This document shows positions 1-8,499 of a stretch of DNA of 64,000 nt, piece after piece. Both the position numbers and the translations under genes were made by a program. The notes under the pieces are model-generated. The model had not been told where the DNA came from and made no database searches. It was given only the letters and a program-made list of their open reading frames with translations. This DNA comes from Paenibacillus sp. 1011MAR3C5 (GTDB lineage: Bacteria > Bacillota > Bacilli > Paenibacillales > Paenibacillaceae), in NCBI RefSeq assembly GCF_003591485.1, contig NZ_QZCF01000005.1, positions 310,001 to 374,000 of the forward strand, in the 5' to 3' direction. Position 1 is the first letter of the stretch. The number at the start of each line of letters is the position of its first letter.

Positions 1-279
1 CTGTATATCATTTTTTATCACGGTCTGCCGAATGTGCTGCCTTATGTGAAGGGCGATCTGCATAAGCTGATGGGCATTGTGATGGGCAATCTGTTTATCG
101 TGGAATACCTGTTCAATAATAAAGGTGTGTCGATGCTTATCTTCGCTCATGCCTTCGTTGGTGGAGAATATCAATATGATATCGTCGTGAACGGACTGTT
201 GTCGTTTCTACTCCTCTACGGGTTGGGCTATGCCATATTGAGAGTTTTTCTATTTGTATTAGGGAAGGTGTTCGAGTGA
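1..279 (+). CDS. ABC transporter permease (OppB/DppB-like), C-terminal part
   Basis: The frame is open from the first base, so the gene is cut by the window edge and only about 92 C-terminal residues are visible. They contain the stretch GNLFIVEYLFNNKGVSML, which resembles the end of OppB/DppB-type permeases (a GSxxVExxFxxPGxG-like region), followed by a final hydrophobic helix. The stop overlaps by one base the ATG of the next permease gene, the usual tight B-C arrangement of peptide/nickel ABC importers. The substrate cannot be told from this fragment; no solute-binding protein or ATPase gene lies in the window. Confidence 0.75.
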   Translation: MYIIFYHGLPNVLPYVKGDLHKLMGIVMGNLFIVEYLFNNKGVSMLIFAHAFVGGEYQYDIVVNGLLSFLLLYGLGYAILRVFLFVLGKVFE

Positions 280-1196
280 TGAACAAGACGTTGCTTGCAG
301 GCTTGATGATCACCGGAACGATGATCTTCATTGCTCTCTTCGGTCCGCTTCTCGCTCCGCATGGGCTGGAGGATCAGCTCAAGATTGAATATATTGTGGG
401 CGAAGACGGGGAAGGCATGGTCATTGCGCCTCCCGTTGCTCCAAGCGCCGAATACCCGCTGGGGACAGATAAAAACGGTTATGATCTCTTGACAAAGCTC
501 CTGCATGGCGCCAAGTATACCCTCTTCCTGGCGATTGGCATTGCGGTTGCACGTGTCGTCATTGGGGGATTAATTGGTTTGATGCTGGGCTATTACGGCA
601 AGCAGGGCACGGAGAAAAAGGGCCATTCATTCTGGAGCATGCTGAACGGGATTCCGATCTTTCTAATCGTATGGCTGATCATGATCGGCATCACCATCAA
701 TCCGAATGCTTCGCCGTTCATGATGTCGATGCTGCTAGCGGTTGTGCTGCTAATCATCGGTGTGCCGTCTGTCGCATCGACGGTGAAGGAGAAGACGCTG
801 GTTATTCGCGAGAAGCAATTCGTACAGGCTTCCGAATCGCTTGGCGCGGGAGGCTGGAAGATTATTCGCTCCCATCTGCTCCCGCATCTGAAGGAAAGCT
901 TCCTGATCTTAATCGTACAAGAAATTATTCTTATTCTGACCCTGTTCGGACAGTTAGCGATATTCCAAATATTCGTTGGCGGTACAACGATGTATCCCGA
1001 TCCGCCGGAATACTACAGTCGTACAAACGAATGGGGCGGGCTGATTGGCCAGAACCGAATGAACTTCTACGTCAATCAATGGATGTTCTATGTGCCACTG
1101 GCCGCATATGTGATATTAATCCTTGGGTTCCATCTGGTATCCAAAGGCCTTGAGAAGCGATACGGCAAGATGTTTTCCAAGTTCTCTCATCTATAA
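279..1196 (+). CDS. ABC transporter permease (OppC/DppC-like)
   Basis: This 305-residue membrane protein is the probable second permease of a peptide-type ABC importer. An N-terminal helix is followed by an extracytoplasmic segment with YPLGTDKNGYDLLTKLLHGA, which fits the family motif LGTDxxGRDxxSRxxxGA, then five further helices. The cytoplasmic EAA-type loop that contacts the ATPase is seen as QASESLGAGGWKIIRSHLLP. I take ATG 279, which overlaps the preceding stop by one base; a GTG at 276 is also in frame. The long insert between the last helices (YPDPPEYYSRTNEWGG) is less typical, so the true substrate could be something other than peptides. Confidence 0.85.
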   Translation: MNKTLLAGLMITGTMIFIALFGPLLAPHGLEDQLKIEYIVGEDGEGMVIAPPVAPSAEYPLGTDKNGYDLLTKLLHGAKYTLFLAIGIAVARVVIGGLIGLMLGYYGKQGTEKKGHSFWSMLNGIPIFLIVWLIMIGITINPNASPFMMSMLLAVVLLIIGVPSVASTVKEKTLVIREKQFVQASESLGAGGWKIIRSHLLPHLKESFLILIVQEIILILTLFGQLAIFQIFVGGTTMYPDPPEYYSRTNEWGGLIGQNRMNFYVNQWMFYVPLAAYVILILGFHLVSKGLEKRYGKMFSKFSHL

Positions 1197-1372
1197 TCGA
1201 CACTTGTTAAAGCTGATGATCGTTATGGTCATTGGCTTTTGTCGTGTGAAGGACCTGTGAGTACAGTGGAATCTGTTAAAAATACTGTATGTTATTATGG
1301 GGAATTTGAGAAAGAATGCAACTATCCCCTTGTCAGAAGTGTTCTCCTTTTAAAATCAGTCTGCGGGAGGAT

Positions 1373-1447
1373 ATGATGATTCGAAAGAAAGTTTGGCTTG
1401 GAATGGGCCTGCTATTGATTGTCGGTATTGCGGTTAGTATCATGTAG
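1373..1447 (+). CDS. very small predicted membrane peptide (24 residues)
   Basis: A short frame starts ATGATG directly after a good ribosome site (GCGGGAGG at 1363-1370). It encodes a positively charged start (MMIRKKVW) followed by one hydrophobic helix ending in GIAVSIM. A terminator-like hairpin follows about 45 bases later, so it looks like its own transcription unit. Nothing like a known toxin or leader peptide is recognised. Support is the ribosome site, charge pattern and terminator only; it could be chance. Confidence 0.4.
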   Translation: MMIRKKVWLGMGLLLIVGIAVSIM

Positions 1448-1489
1448 TTATCCATTAAAATTCGTACTCTTCAATTCTCTATATGTGCG

Positions 1490-1526
1490 GGCTGTCGGAT
1501 ATCCGTTCGGCAGTCTTTTTATTTTG
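1490..1526 (+). terminator. probable Rho-independent terminator
   Basis: CTGTCGG at 1492-1498 pairs, with wobble pairs, with TTCGGCAG ending at 1513. A T-rich tail TTTTTATTTTG follows. It would end the small peptide transcript and any readthrough from the permease genes. Confidence 0.6.
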
Positions 1527-1626
1527 TTTTAAAAGGATGAGTGATGCAACCTTTTATCCTCATATTGAGTTTATTGGTATAAGATGTTAATGTAGCGTGA
1601 GGAAATCTGGGGGGGGGCGCGAGTGG

Positions 1627-2504
1627 ATGAAGCGTCAATGGATAATCGGTGCTATGCTAATCGGGCTGTTGATATCCGGTTGTACCGAAGGGCGAGAGGG
1701 ATCGGTCACGAAGGAATCGCTGCTGGAGACGGAATCAGAACAACTATATGCGCAGCTTGAACAGTTGCAAGCGGAGCTCCTGGCTCTGAGGAGAATGCAG
1801 CAGCTTGGAAGGCAAAGCTCGAAGCGAATCAAGCAGCGCTCTCCATAACGGATCAATATCCGAAACTGGCTTTTCTAGCGAACCTTCCTGAAATAGAGAA
1901 GATCGAGATAACTGATGAACAAGGCGCAGTTTCCATAACGGATTCGGAAATTCTGTCTTTTGTGTCGAATTTATTTGCAGTGCAGTCCATGATACAACCG
2001 GGCAGCCCGCCATTACCCGATGTTGAGCCGGTGGAATTCGAGCTGACCACCGATCAGGGCGTTATACGCGCACGAATCATACAGCGGAATATCATTCAAT
2101 TTGAAGAGATTTATCCCTATGAATATTTTGTAGCCAACTCAGACGTTTATCAATTAGCAAAAGCTTTTATGCATCGACCGCTATATATCCCAGCAGAACA
2201 GGCGACAATCTTGAAGATGATCGATAGCGGACTTGTGAGAATGGACGATGATATCTATTTGACCCATCCCGGCAAGATTATGGCTATGGCAAAAGCCTTC
2301 TATCACTTGGAGAATAAGGTCATTGGTAAGCCTGCTGATTCGTCACCGCCCGAGCTGGCGCTCACATTTTATTATTATGGCGAGGAAATCAAGCTTCATC
2401 TTTATCGGAACAGCGCACAGCTTATCGATGGAGAGCAGGAATCTTGGTTTGCACTGCAAGAAGGTGATACGGAGTTTATGAAAAGCATTTTATATGCAGG
2501 CTGA
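1627..2504 (+). pseudogene. lipoprotein gene of unknown function, interrupted by a frameshift
   Basis: The start ATG 1627 follows a G-rich ribosome site and gives a signal peptide with a lipobox ending LLISGC, so the product would be an anchored lipoprotein. A short coiled-coil-like stretch follows (EQLYAQLEQLQAELLA). At about 1785-1795 the reading moves from the frame of 1627 to the frame ending at 2504. After the jump the sequence continues naturally with ENAAAWKAKLEANQAALS and runs without stop for about 240 residues. One missing base, for example a third G after CTGAGG, would restore a protein of about 292 residues. The C-terminal part matches no family I know. It may be a true pseudogene or a base-call error. 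Confidence 0.7.
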
Positions 2505-2580
2505 TGCAGAAATAGAGGATAGGCAATATGACGGGAAGGCCTCACTGTCCTATCCGAGCATGAGCAGGCCGAATGGCTGA

Positions 2581-2625
2581 CATAATGAAACATCCGCGCA
2601 TAGGCTGCGCGGATGTTTCATTATG
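2581..2625. terminator. perfect 20-bp hairpin, bidirectional terminator
   Basis: Bases 2581-2600 and 2606-2625 are exact inverted copies around a five-base loop (TAGGC). The hairpin sits between the convergent lipoprotein and CopD-like genes and the stem contains AAACATCCGCGCA, giving A/T-rich ends on both strands. It probably ends transcription from both sides. Confidence 0.8.
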
Positions 2626-2674
2626 ATTTCTTGGATAGGGTGGATCAATCGCCATCAGCACGATTTGTCACCCC

Positions 2675-3748
2675 TTAATAGACAGCTAGCAGCAGCCCCG
2701 CGAACGGACAGAGAACCGCGATAGCAGCAAGCCAGATGAAAGGTCCGCGACGATTGTTCTTATAGCTCGCCATCAGCAAGCTTAATGCCGCAACTCCCAC
2801 GACGATAAGTCCGAGCGAAGGAAGGTTCCAGTGCCAACGCATGGACAACAGCGGTGCATCGCCGTGCAGCCAAGTGAACAAGAGGGACGGTGCAGGATCT
2901 TCGAACTCGCCTTCATGCGGCGGTTCTTGCATGCCCATGTACGCGGTGATGGCCAGAATTGCGGCGGCGATAACGGTTTCAGCCCGAAGCCACCAGATCA
3001 GTTTGCGCTCATCTGTTCCGTGTCCAGTAACCTTTGATAGAAAGCCGTTCATAAAGGCAAGCAGCAGGAGCGGTATAAATACGAGATGCTTGAGCAGCAG
3101 CGCCTCGCCATAGTTGATTCCCCATGAGCGGATATAGCCATCGACCAGGATGTACATCATAGCGAGCCCGGCTGCAAGAATCAGAACCATGCTTCCGATG
3201 GCCAAAGGCGTGTACCAACGGACGAAAGGTCTCCAGTTCAAGGCGCCCCTTGTATACCAAGCGACCAGAATCAAGACGCCCAGCCAGACTGACACAGCTC
3301 CAACATGTACGGATTGGTAGACAAAGCCCCAACTGGAGAAGCCGGCAGGATGGCTGGCCCAGCCGTGTGCCAGCACGGTTAGAACCCAAATGATGGCAAG
3401 CGGCCATTTGAAGCGCAAGATTTTTTTCTGGAACAGCTGTGTAACGGCATAAATGCTCGTCCCGCCGATCAAGATCCAGATCCATGCGTTTCCGTACTTG
3501 TAATCCTTCAGCACAATGAGCAGCAGCTCGTAATAGGGCATCGTCTCTGCAAATTCACGCAATATGAAGCTTGTCCGCAAGATAGACATAAACGAGAAGA
3601 CGGGAATGGCTAATAAACCGTATTGAAACAGATCAAGCGGTATGTTCAGTTGCGGCTTGGAGCGTTCCGGTATAAACAAGAGCAAGATATAGCCGCCAGT
3701 AACGGCGAAGGATAAGTAGAGCAGCGTCTCAAACAAGTAGATATACAC
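2675..3748 (-). CDS. CopD-family copper-resistance/uptake membrane protein
   Basis: The product has 357 residues and about eight to nine hydrophobic helices. The middle part has the CopD look: WASHPAGFSSWGFVYQSVHV followed by GAVSVWLGVL, with His residues that in CopD/YcnJ proteins are placed to handle copper at the membrane. In Bacillus YcnJ a CopC domain is fused; here there is no CopC part and no CopC gene beside it. The start is a GTG at 3748, preceded by GGAG at eight bases. It is monocistronic between a terminator and a divergent gene. A role in copper import or supply to cytochrome oxidase is inferred from family only. Confidence 0.75.
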   Translation of the reverse strand: MYIYLFETLLYLSFAVTGGYILLLFIPERSKPQLNIPLDLFQYGLLAIPVFSFMSILRTSFILREFAETMPYYELLLIVLKDYKYGNAWIWILIGGTSIYAVTQLFQKKILRFKWPLAIIWVLTVLAHGWASHPAGFSSWGFVYQSVHVGAVSVWLGVLILVAWYTRGALNWRPFVRWYTPLAIGSMVLILAAGLAMMYILVDGYIRSWGINYGEALLLKHLVFIPLLLLAFMNGFLSKVTGHGTDERKLIWWLRAETVIAAAILAITAYMGMQEPPHEGEFEDPAPSLLFTWLHGDAPLLSMRWHWNLPSLGLIVVGVAALSLLMASYKNNRRGPFIWLAAIAVLCPFAGLLLAVY

Positions 3749-3935
3749 GTTATCAGCTCCGACGGAAGAATAAATAGCCAGAACTTATCTTATCATATCG
3801 ACTCCTAAATCAATATATGTTCATATAAAAGTTGTTTAAAGCCGATATTCTATTAAGCTGAATATGAATCTATCCATAATTAACCAATCCATGTTAGCTT
3901 AGAAATCGTTATAAAGCGGGGAGCTGCATCTGCGT

Positions 3936-4865
3936 ATGCTGCAATTGAAAAAGATCGCAGGAAACAAATGGACGCGCGGGACCATAGGTTTTCTCCTGCT
4001 GCTAATCATCGCCTTTGCCGTGCTGCTGTACGTTCTGGCGAACTCAGCCCAGGTATCCTATGCAGAAGGAACCATTGAGGCTAAATATGCGACAGCAGGC
4101 GAATATCAAGTAGATACGCTGGAGATTAAGGACGATCAAGGTGCGTTGCTGTACAAGATTTATTACCAGCAAAACTCGCAACAGGCACATCCTCTTATTG
4201 CATGGGGTAACGGAACAGGGGCGCTGCCTGACAATTACGATAAGCTGTTTCGGCATCTGGCATCCTGGGGATTTGCTATTATAGATAGTTATAGTACAAC
4301 GACCGGAACGGGCAAAGAAATTGCTAATTCGATCGGCTATATGCTGGCCCGTAATGGCGATTCAGCAAGCCCTCTGTATAAGCGAATCGATCCGGATCAA
4401 ATTGCGGTGGCAGGCCATTCTCAAGGCTCCACTGGCGTTATTAACGCACATACCAATCATGAAGTCGGGGTTGCGATACGTACCGTGGTCTCGATTGCGT
4501 TGCCGGATTTAAAGTGGTGCGACCCGGAGGACATCTATAATACATCGGCACTGAAGGTTCCTTTTTTCATTATGGGGGGAACCCGTGATTTTATCGTATC
4601 GCCAACATCATCCAATAAGCTGGCGCTGGAAAACGCTAACCCGAACATACCGGTCATGATGGCCATGGCGAAAGGGGCGGCACATACCGCCATCGAGGGA
4701 GATGGCGGCAAACACAGAGGTTATTTGACAGCGTGGATGAGGTATCAGCTTATGGATGACCGTGAAGCGATGGCCGCTTTTGCCGGGGATGAAGCGGAGA
4801 TATTACGGAACAAAGACTGGAAGAGTGTGCAATCTATAGGTCTTGATAGAGAAGGTAGACCATAA
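3936..4865 (+). CDS. membrane-anchored alpha/beta hydrolase, cutinase/polyesterase-like
   Basis: The 309-residue protein begins with a basic stretch and one long hydrophobic helix (GFLLLLIIAFAVLLYVL), probably an uncleaved anchor, so the enzyme domain lies outside the cell membrane. The nucleophile elbow is GHSQGS, the oxyanion region is GNGTG, a likely acid is in GGTRDFIVSP and the His in AKGAAHTA. This order fits serine esterases of the dienelactone-hydrolase/cutinase-like type. The substrate cannot be told. A terminator follows at 4981. The start has a GGGGAG ribosome site rather far upstream (about 13 bases), so a non-ATG start is possible. Confidence 0.75.
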   Translation: MLQLKKIAGNKWTRGTIGFLLLLIIAFAVLLYVLANSAQVSYAEGTIEAKYATAGEYQVDTLEIKDDQGALLYKIYYQQNSQQAHPLIAWGNGTGALPDNYDKLFRHLASWGFAIIDSYSTTTGTGKEIANSIGYMLARNGDSASPLYKRIDPDQIAVAGHSQGSTGVINAHTNHEVGVAIRTVVSIALPDLKWCDPEDIYNTSALKVPFFIMGGTRDFIVSPTSSNKLALENANPNIPVMMAMAKGAAHTAIEGDGGKHRGYLTAWMRYQLMDDREAMAAFAGDEAEILRNKDWKSVQSIGLDREGRP

Positions 4866-4980
4866 CCTGATCATGCACGACATTAACAGGTGGAAGATCC
4901 AACTTCGGTTTTCAACGTGTGGTGGAGAGTATCCCCGGCCACCTCACACGTTTAAAAAGGTGAATATGATTCTGTTGGAA

Positions 4981-5018
4981 AAGAAAGCTTTCGCTATGAC
5001 GGAAAGCTTTCTTTTTTT
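4981..5018 (+). terminator. Rho-independent terminator
   Basis: AAGAAAGCTTTC (4981-4992) and GAAAGCTTTCTT (5002-5013) form a perfect 12-bp stem with a nine-base loop, followed directly by Ts. It ends the hydrolase gene. Confidence 0.85.
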
Positions 5019-5028
5019 ATGGCGCAAT

Positions 5029-5071
5029 GGTGATAAATCTCACAGCGGCGTCGCCGTGAAGCCTTTATACT
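5029..5071 (+). promoter_or_regulatory. predicted Fnr-dependent promoter of the hemerythrin gene
   Basis: The site GGTGA-TAAATC-TCACA (5029-5044) matches the Bacillus Fnr consensus TGTGA-N6-TCACA in nine of ten positions. A -10 box TATACT lies at 5066-5071 with no recognisable -35, so the site centre falls near -41.5, where a class II activator touches RNA polymerase. The same spacing recurs before adhE and pflB. Confidence 0.7.
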
Positions 5072-5113
5072 ACAGGGGACAATGAGCTGACAGAACGATA
5101 ACTGGAGGTGGAG

Positions 5114-5695
5114 ATGATGTTCCATACCCCGTCTAAAACAGTGAAATTGGACCCCAATGATTCTGCAAGGCCAAGCGCTTTTATGCAGCTGACCATTCGA
5201 CTTCAGACGGAGCACGAGCAATTAAAGGCAAGCTGTGTCTCGCTGGGCGAGCTTAGCGCAAGGACGGCAGCCAGCAACGGCGATTACGGGACGCTGCGAA
5301 TGTTGAAGGAGCTTCGGGCACAAGCGGAAGAGCTGCTGCAAGTGTTGGAGTGCCACGCGAAGTGGGAAGACGAGGAGCTGTTCCCTGTATTCTCCCGCTA
5401 CTACAAACAGAAGGACGAACCGACCATTTTGCCGTCCTTGTGGGTGCTGGAGAAGGATCATGAGCTCGCGCTGCAATTTTTTGATTCGTTCCTGCAAACG
5501 AGCCGCACGTTGATCGGCATGCTGATGTTGGATAAAGGCCGCCCGGATTTGACGCTGATGAAGATGCTGAAGGACGGCTGCGACCAGTTGACGCAAGGCT
5601 GCCTGATTCTGACCGGGCACTTCGAAATGGAGGAGGAGCTGATCTTCCCGCTTGCGGAGGAGATTTTAACCGACCTGGACTACTTATTTTCATAA
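5114..5695 (+). CDS. hemerythrin-like HHE-domain protein
   Basis: The 193-residue, mostly helical protein carries the iron-binding pattern of hemerythrin domains: an early H in RLQTEHEQL, then ECHAKWEDEELFPVF, EKDHELALQFFD and finally GHFEMEEELIFPLAEE. These supply the His/Glu ligands for a di-iron centre that binds oxygen or nitric oxide. The ribosome site GGAGG at 5104-5108 fits ATG 5114 or 5117. The Fnr-type promoter upstream and the fermentation genes downstream suggest a role in oxygen or NO handling during the shift to anaerobic growth. Whether it acts as a sensor, store or Fe-S repair factor (YtfE-like) cannot be decided. Confidence 0.85.
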   Translation: MMFHTPSKTVKLDPNDSARPSAFMQLTIRLQTEHEQLKASCVSLGELSARTAASNGDYGTLRMLKELRAQAEELLQVLECHAKWEDEELFPVFSRYYKQKDEPTILPSLWVLEKDHELALQFFDSFLQTSRTLIGMLMLDKGRPDLTLMKMLKDGCDQLTQGCLILTGHFEMEEELIFPLAEEILTDLDYLFS

Positions 5696-5719
5696 AAAAT
5701 ATTAAAATTTCCAATTTAT

Positions 5720-5762
5720 CGTGATTTATGTCACCGTCTTCTAAGCGCCATTCCGTTAAGAT
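5720..5762 (+). promoter_or_regulatory. predicted Fnr-dependent promoter of adhE
   Basis: CGTGA-TTTATG-TCACC at 5720-5735 keeps the core GTGA-N6-TCAC of the Fnr palindrome. TAAGAT at 5757-5762 serves as -10, exactly 36 bases from the first base of GTGA, and the transcript would start near 5769. No -35 is evident, as expected for an activator-dependent promoter. Confidence 0.7.
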
Positions 5763-5817
5763 GAGGTCATCAAGGAGATAGGGAAACTAAATTGAGATCT
5801 CCAAGGAGGAGGAACCT

Positions 5818-8424
5818 ATGGCGGTAAAAGCAAGCCAATTAGATGTTCAAAGTTCCGTTCTTGAGGAAGTGGGCCAGCTGGTCGAACGAGCAAGAGCCGC
5901 ACAGGAAGCCTATCTGTCCATGTCGCAGGAGCAAATCGACCGTATCGTTCAAGCGATGGCGCTGGCCGGTCTGGATCAACACATGCCGCTTGCGAAGATG
6001 GCGGTAGAGGAAACGGGCCGCGGTGTCTATGAAGACAAAATGACCAAAAACATCTTTGCGACCGAATACATCTACCATAACATCAAGTCCGCGAAGACCG
6101 TTGGCATCATCGAAGAGAATGCCTATGAAAACTACCGGATGGTTGCGGAGCCAGTAGGCATTATCGCTGGCGTAACCCCGGTGACGAATCCGACATCGAC
6201 GACGATGTTCAAGGCGCTGATTGCTACGAAGACACGCAATCCGATCATCTTTGCCTTCCATCCGTCCGCACAGAATAGCAGTGCAGCCGCAGCCCAGACG
6301 TTATTGAAAGCGGCAGTGGCGAGCGGTGCGCCTGCACACTGTATTCAGTGGATTGCCACACCTTCCGTGGAAGCGACCCAGCAGCTGATGAATCACCCCG
6401 ATGTTGCTCTTGTGCTCGCCACCGGGGGATCGGCGATGGTGAAGTCCGCATACAGCACAGGCAAGCCGGCGCTTGGCGTAGGACCTGGCAACGTACCGTG
6501 CTTTATTGAACAATCGGCGGACCTGCGGCAAGCTGTTACCGATCTGATTCTATCCAAGACGTTCGACAATGGCATGATTTGCGCTTCCGAGCAAGCGGTT
6601 ATTATTGAAGAGCCTGTCTACGACCAAGTGCGCAAGCTGATGAAGGACAATAGCTGTTACTTCCTGAACAAGGCCGAGACGGAAGCGGTCTCGAAGCTGG
6701 TCATTAACAGCGAGAAATGCGCCGTCAATGGTGTGATCGTTGGCCAGCCGGCAGTCAAGATTGCCGAGATGGCCGGTATCGAAGTGCCGCAAGAAACGAA
6801 GATCCTGGTCGCCGAGCTTGGAGGCGTAGGGCCTGCGTTCCCGCTATCTGCCGAGAAGCTGAGTCCTGTACTGGCCTGCTACAAAGTGAAGACGGCGGCG
6901 CAAGGCATTGAGCGGGCGGCGGAAGTGGTCGCCTTTGGCGGACTAGGCCACTCCTCGGTCATTCATTCGCAGAATGACGAGGTGATTCAAGCCTTTGCAG
7001 ACCGGCTGAAGACGGGCCGGGTCATCGTCAACTCGCCTTCGACGCATGGCGCGATCGGCGATTTGTACAATACGAACCTGCCGTCACTGACGCTTGGCTG
7101 CGGCTCGTACGGCCATAACTCCACGACGTCGAACGTAACGGCCGTGAACCTGCTCAATATTAAGCGTGTAGCCTATCGTACGGTTAATATGCAGTGGTTC
7201 AAGATTCCGCCGAAAATTTATTTCGAGAAGGGCGCTACCCAATACCTGGAGAAGATGCCGGGCATCTCGCGCGTGCTCGTCGTCACCGATGAGATGATGG
7301 TGAAACTGGGTTATGTGGAGAAGCTGGAGTATTACTTGAGGAAGCGGGTAACCCCGGTATCGATTGAAGTGTTCGCGGATGTCGAGCCCGATCCGTCGGT
7401 TGAGACGGTAGAGCGCGGGACGCGGCTGATGGACGGCTTCAAGCCGGACTGTATTATCGCGCTTGGCGGAGGCTCGCCGATGGATGCGGCGAAGGCGATG
7501 TGGCTCTTCTATGAATACCCGGAGACCGACTTCCATTCGCTCAAGCAGAAGTTCCTGGATATTCGCAAGCGTGTCTATAAGTATCCGAGACTTGGGGAGA
7601 AGGCCCAGTTTGTTGCGATCCCGACCACATCGGGCACCGGCTCGGAGGTGACTTCGTTCGCGGTCATTACCGACAAGCAGGAAGGCCATACCAAGTACCC
7701 GCTGGCCGACTACGAGCTGACGCCGGATGTCGCCATTATCGATCCTGAATTTGTCTATAGCTTGCCGAAGACCGCTGTTGCGGATACCGGCATGGACGTC
7801 CTGACCCATGCGATTGAATCGTATGTATCGGTGATGGCAAGCGATTATACGGATGGACTCGCGCTTCATGCTATCAGGCTTGTATTCCAAAACCTGGAGA
7901 AATCGTATCATACAGCTGATCCGCTTGCTCGTGAGAAGATGCATAACGCTTCGACGATTGCCGGCATGGCTTTCGCGAATGCTTTCCTGGGCATTAACCA
8001 CAGCTTGGCGCATAAGTGGGGCGGCGAATACCATACGGCGCATGGACGGACGAATGCAATTCTGATGCCGCATGTCATCCGCTACAATGCGCAGAAGCCG
8101 ACCAAGTTCGCTTCGTTCCCGAAATACAGCCATTTCGTCGCCGACGAACGTTATGCGGAGATCTCCCGCATGTTGGGCTTACCTGCCCGCACGACGGCGG
8201 AAGGCGTGAACAGCTTGATCGAAGCGATTCGCAAGCTGAATCAATCGCTTGGCATTCCGGAGAAATTCCAGGAGCTTGGCGTTGACCCGGCCGACTTCGA
8301 GGCGAAGGTCGATTATTTGGCAGACCGGGCGTTCGAGGACCAATGTACAACTGCGAACCCGCGAATGCCGCTGGTGAAGGAGCTTGCGGACGTCTACCGC
8401 AACGCATTCTACGGCAACTTCTAA
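5818..8424 (+). CDS. adhE: bifunctional acetaldehyde-CoA / alcohol dehydrogenase
   Basis: The 868-residue protein has the full AdhE layout. The N-terminal CoA-acylating aldehyde dehydrogenase (to about residue 440) has the catalytic Cys255 in NGMICASEQ. The C-terminal iron-dependent alcohol dehydrogenase (about 450-868) has GGGSPMDAAKAMW for the nucleotide, IPTTSGTGSEVT, and metal-ligand His residues in AHKWGGEYHTAHGRTNA. It turns acetyl-CoA through acetaldehyde to ethanol, using two NADH, and usually assembles into spirosomes. It starts at ATG 5818 with a strong AAGGAGGAGG site. It leads an anaerobic cluster with pflB and pflA, which feed it acetyl-CoA, and has a predicted Fnr promoter. Length and motifs are complete. 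Confidence 0.97.
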   Translation: MAVKASQLDVQSSVLEEVGQLVERARAAQEAYLSMSQEQIDRIVQAMALAGLDQHMPLAKMAVEETGRGVYEDKMTKNIFATEYIYHNIKSAKTVGIIEENAYENYRMVAEPVGIIAGVTPVTNPTSTTMFKALIATKTRNPIIFAFHPSAQNSSAAAAQTLLKAAVASGAPAHCIQWIATPSVEATQQLMNHPDVALVLATGGSAMVKSAYSTGKPALGVGPGNVPCFIEQSADLRQAVTDLILSKTFDNGMICASEQAVIIEEPVYDQVRKLMKDNSCYFLNKAETEAVSKLVINSEKCAVNGVIVGQPAVKIAEMAGIEVPQETKILVAELGGVGPAFPLSAEKLSPVLACYKVKTAAQGIERAAEVVAFGGLGHSSVIHSQNDEVIQAFADRLKTGRVIVNSPSTHGAIGDLYNTNLPSLTLGCGSYGHNSTTSNVTAVNLLNIKRVAYRTVNMQWFKIPPKIYFEKGATQYLEKMPGISRVLVVTDEMMVKLGYVEKLEYYLRKRVTPVSIEVFADVEPDPSVETVERGTRLMDGFKPDCIIALGGGSPMDAAKAMWLFYEYPETDFHSLKQKFLDIRKRVYKYPRLGEKAQFVAIPTTSGTGSEVTSFAVITDKQEGHTKYPLADYELTPDVAIIDPEFVYSLPKTAVADTGMDVLTHAIESYVSVMASDYTDGLALHAIRLVFQNLEKSYHTADPLAREKMHNASTIAGMAFANAFLGINHSLAHKWGGEYHTAHGRTNAILMPHVIRYNAQKPTKFASFPKYSHFVADERYAEISRMLGLPARTTAEGVNSLIEAIRKLNQSLGIPEKFQELGVDPADFEAKVDYLADRAFEDQCTTANPRMPLVKELADVYRNAFYGNF

Positions 8425-8435
8425 GCGAACAGGGA

Positions 8436-8472
8436 GAGCTGCCGATCGCCTTAAGATCGGCAGCTCCTTTTT
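8436..8472 (+). terminator. Rho-independent terminator after adhE
   Basis: GAGCTGCCGATC (8436-8447) pairs perfectly with GATCGGCAGCTC (8455-8466) over a seven-base loop, followed by CTTTTTC. The next gene starts only 28 bases later, so the MobA-like gene may depend on readthrough. Confidence 0.85.
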
Positions 8473-8499
8473 CATCAACTTCAGATGGGAGGAGCAATT

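Noticed and set aside
7084-8133. 349-codon frame antisense to adhE
   Set aside because: Rich in Arg and His, no ribosome site, typical shadow of a high-G+C coding strand.
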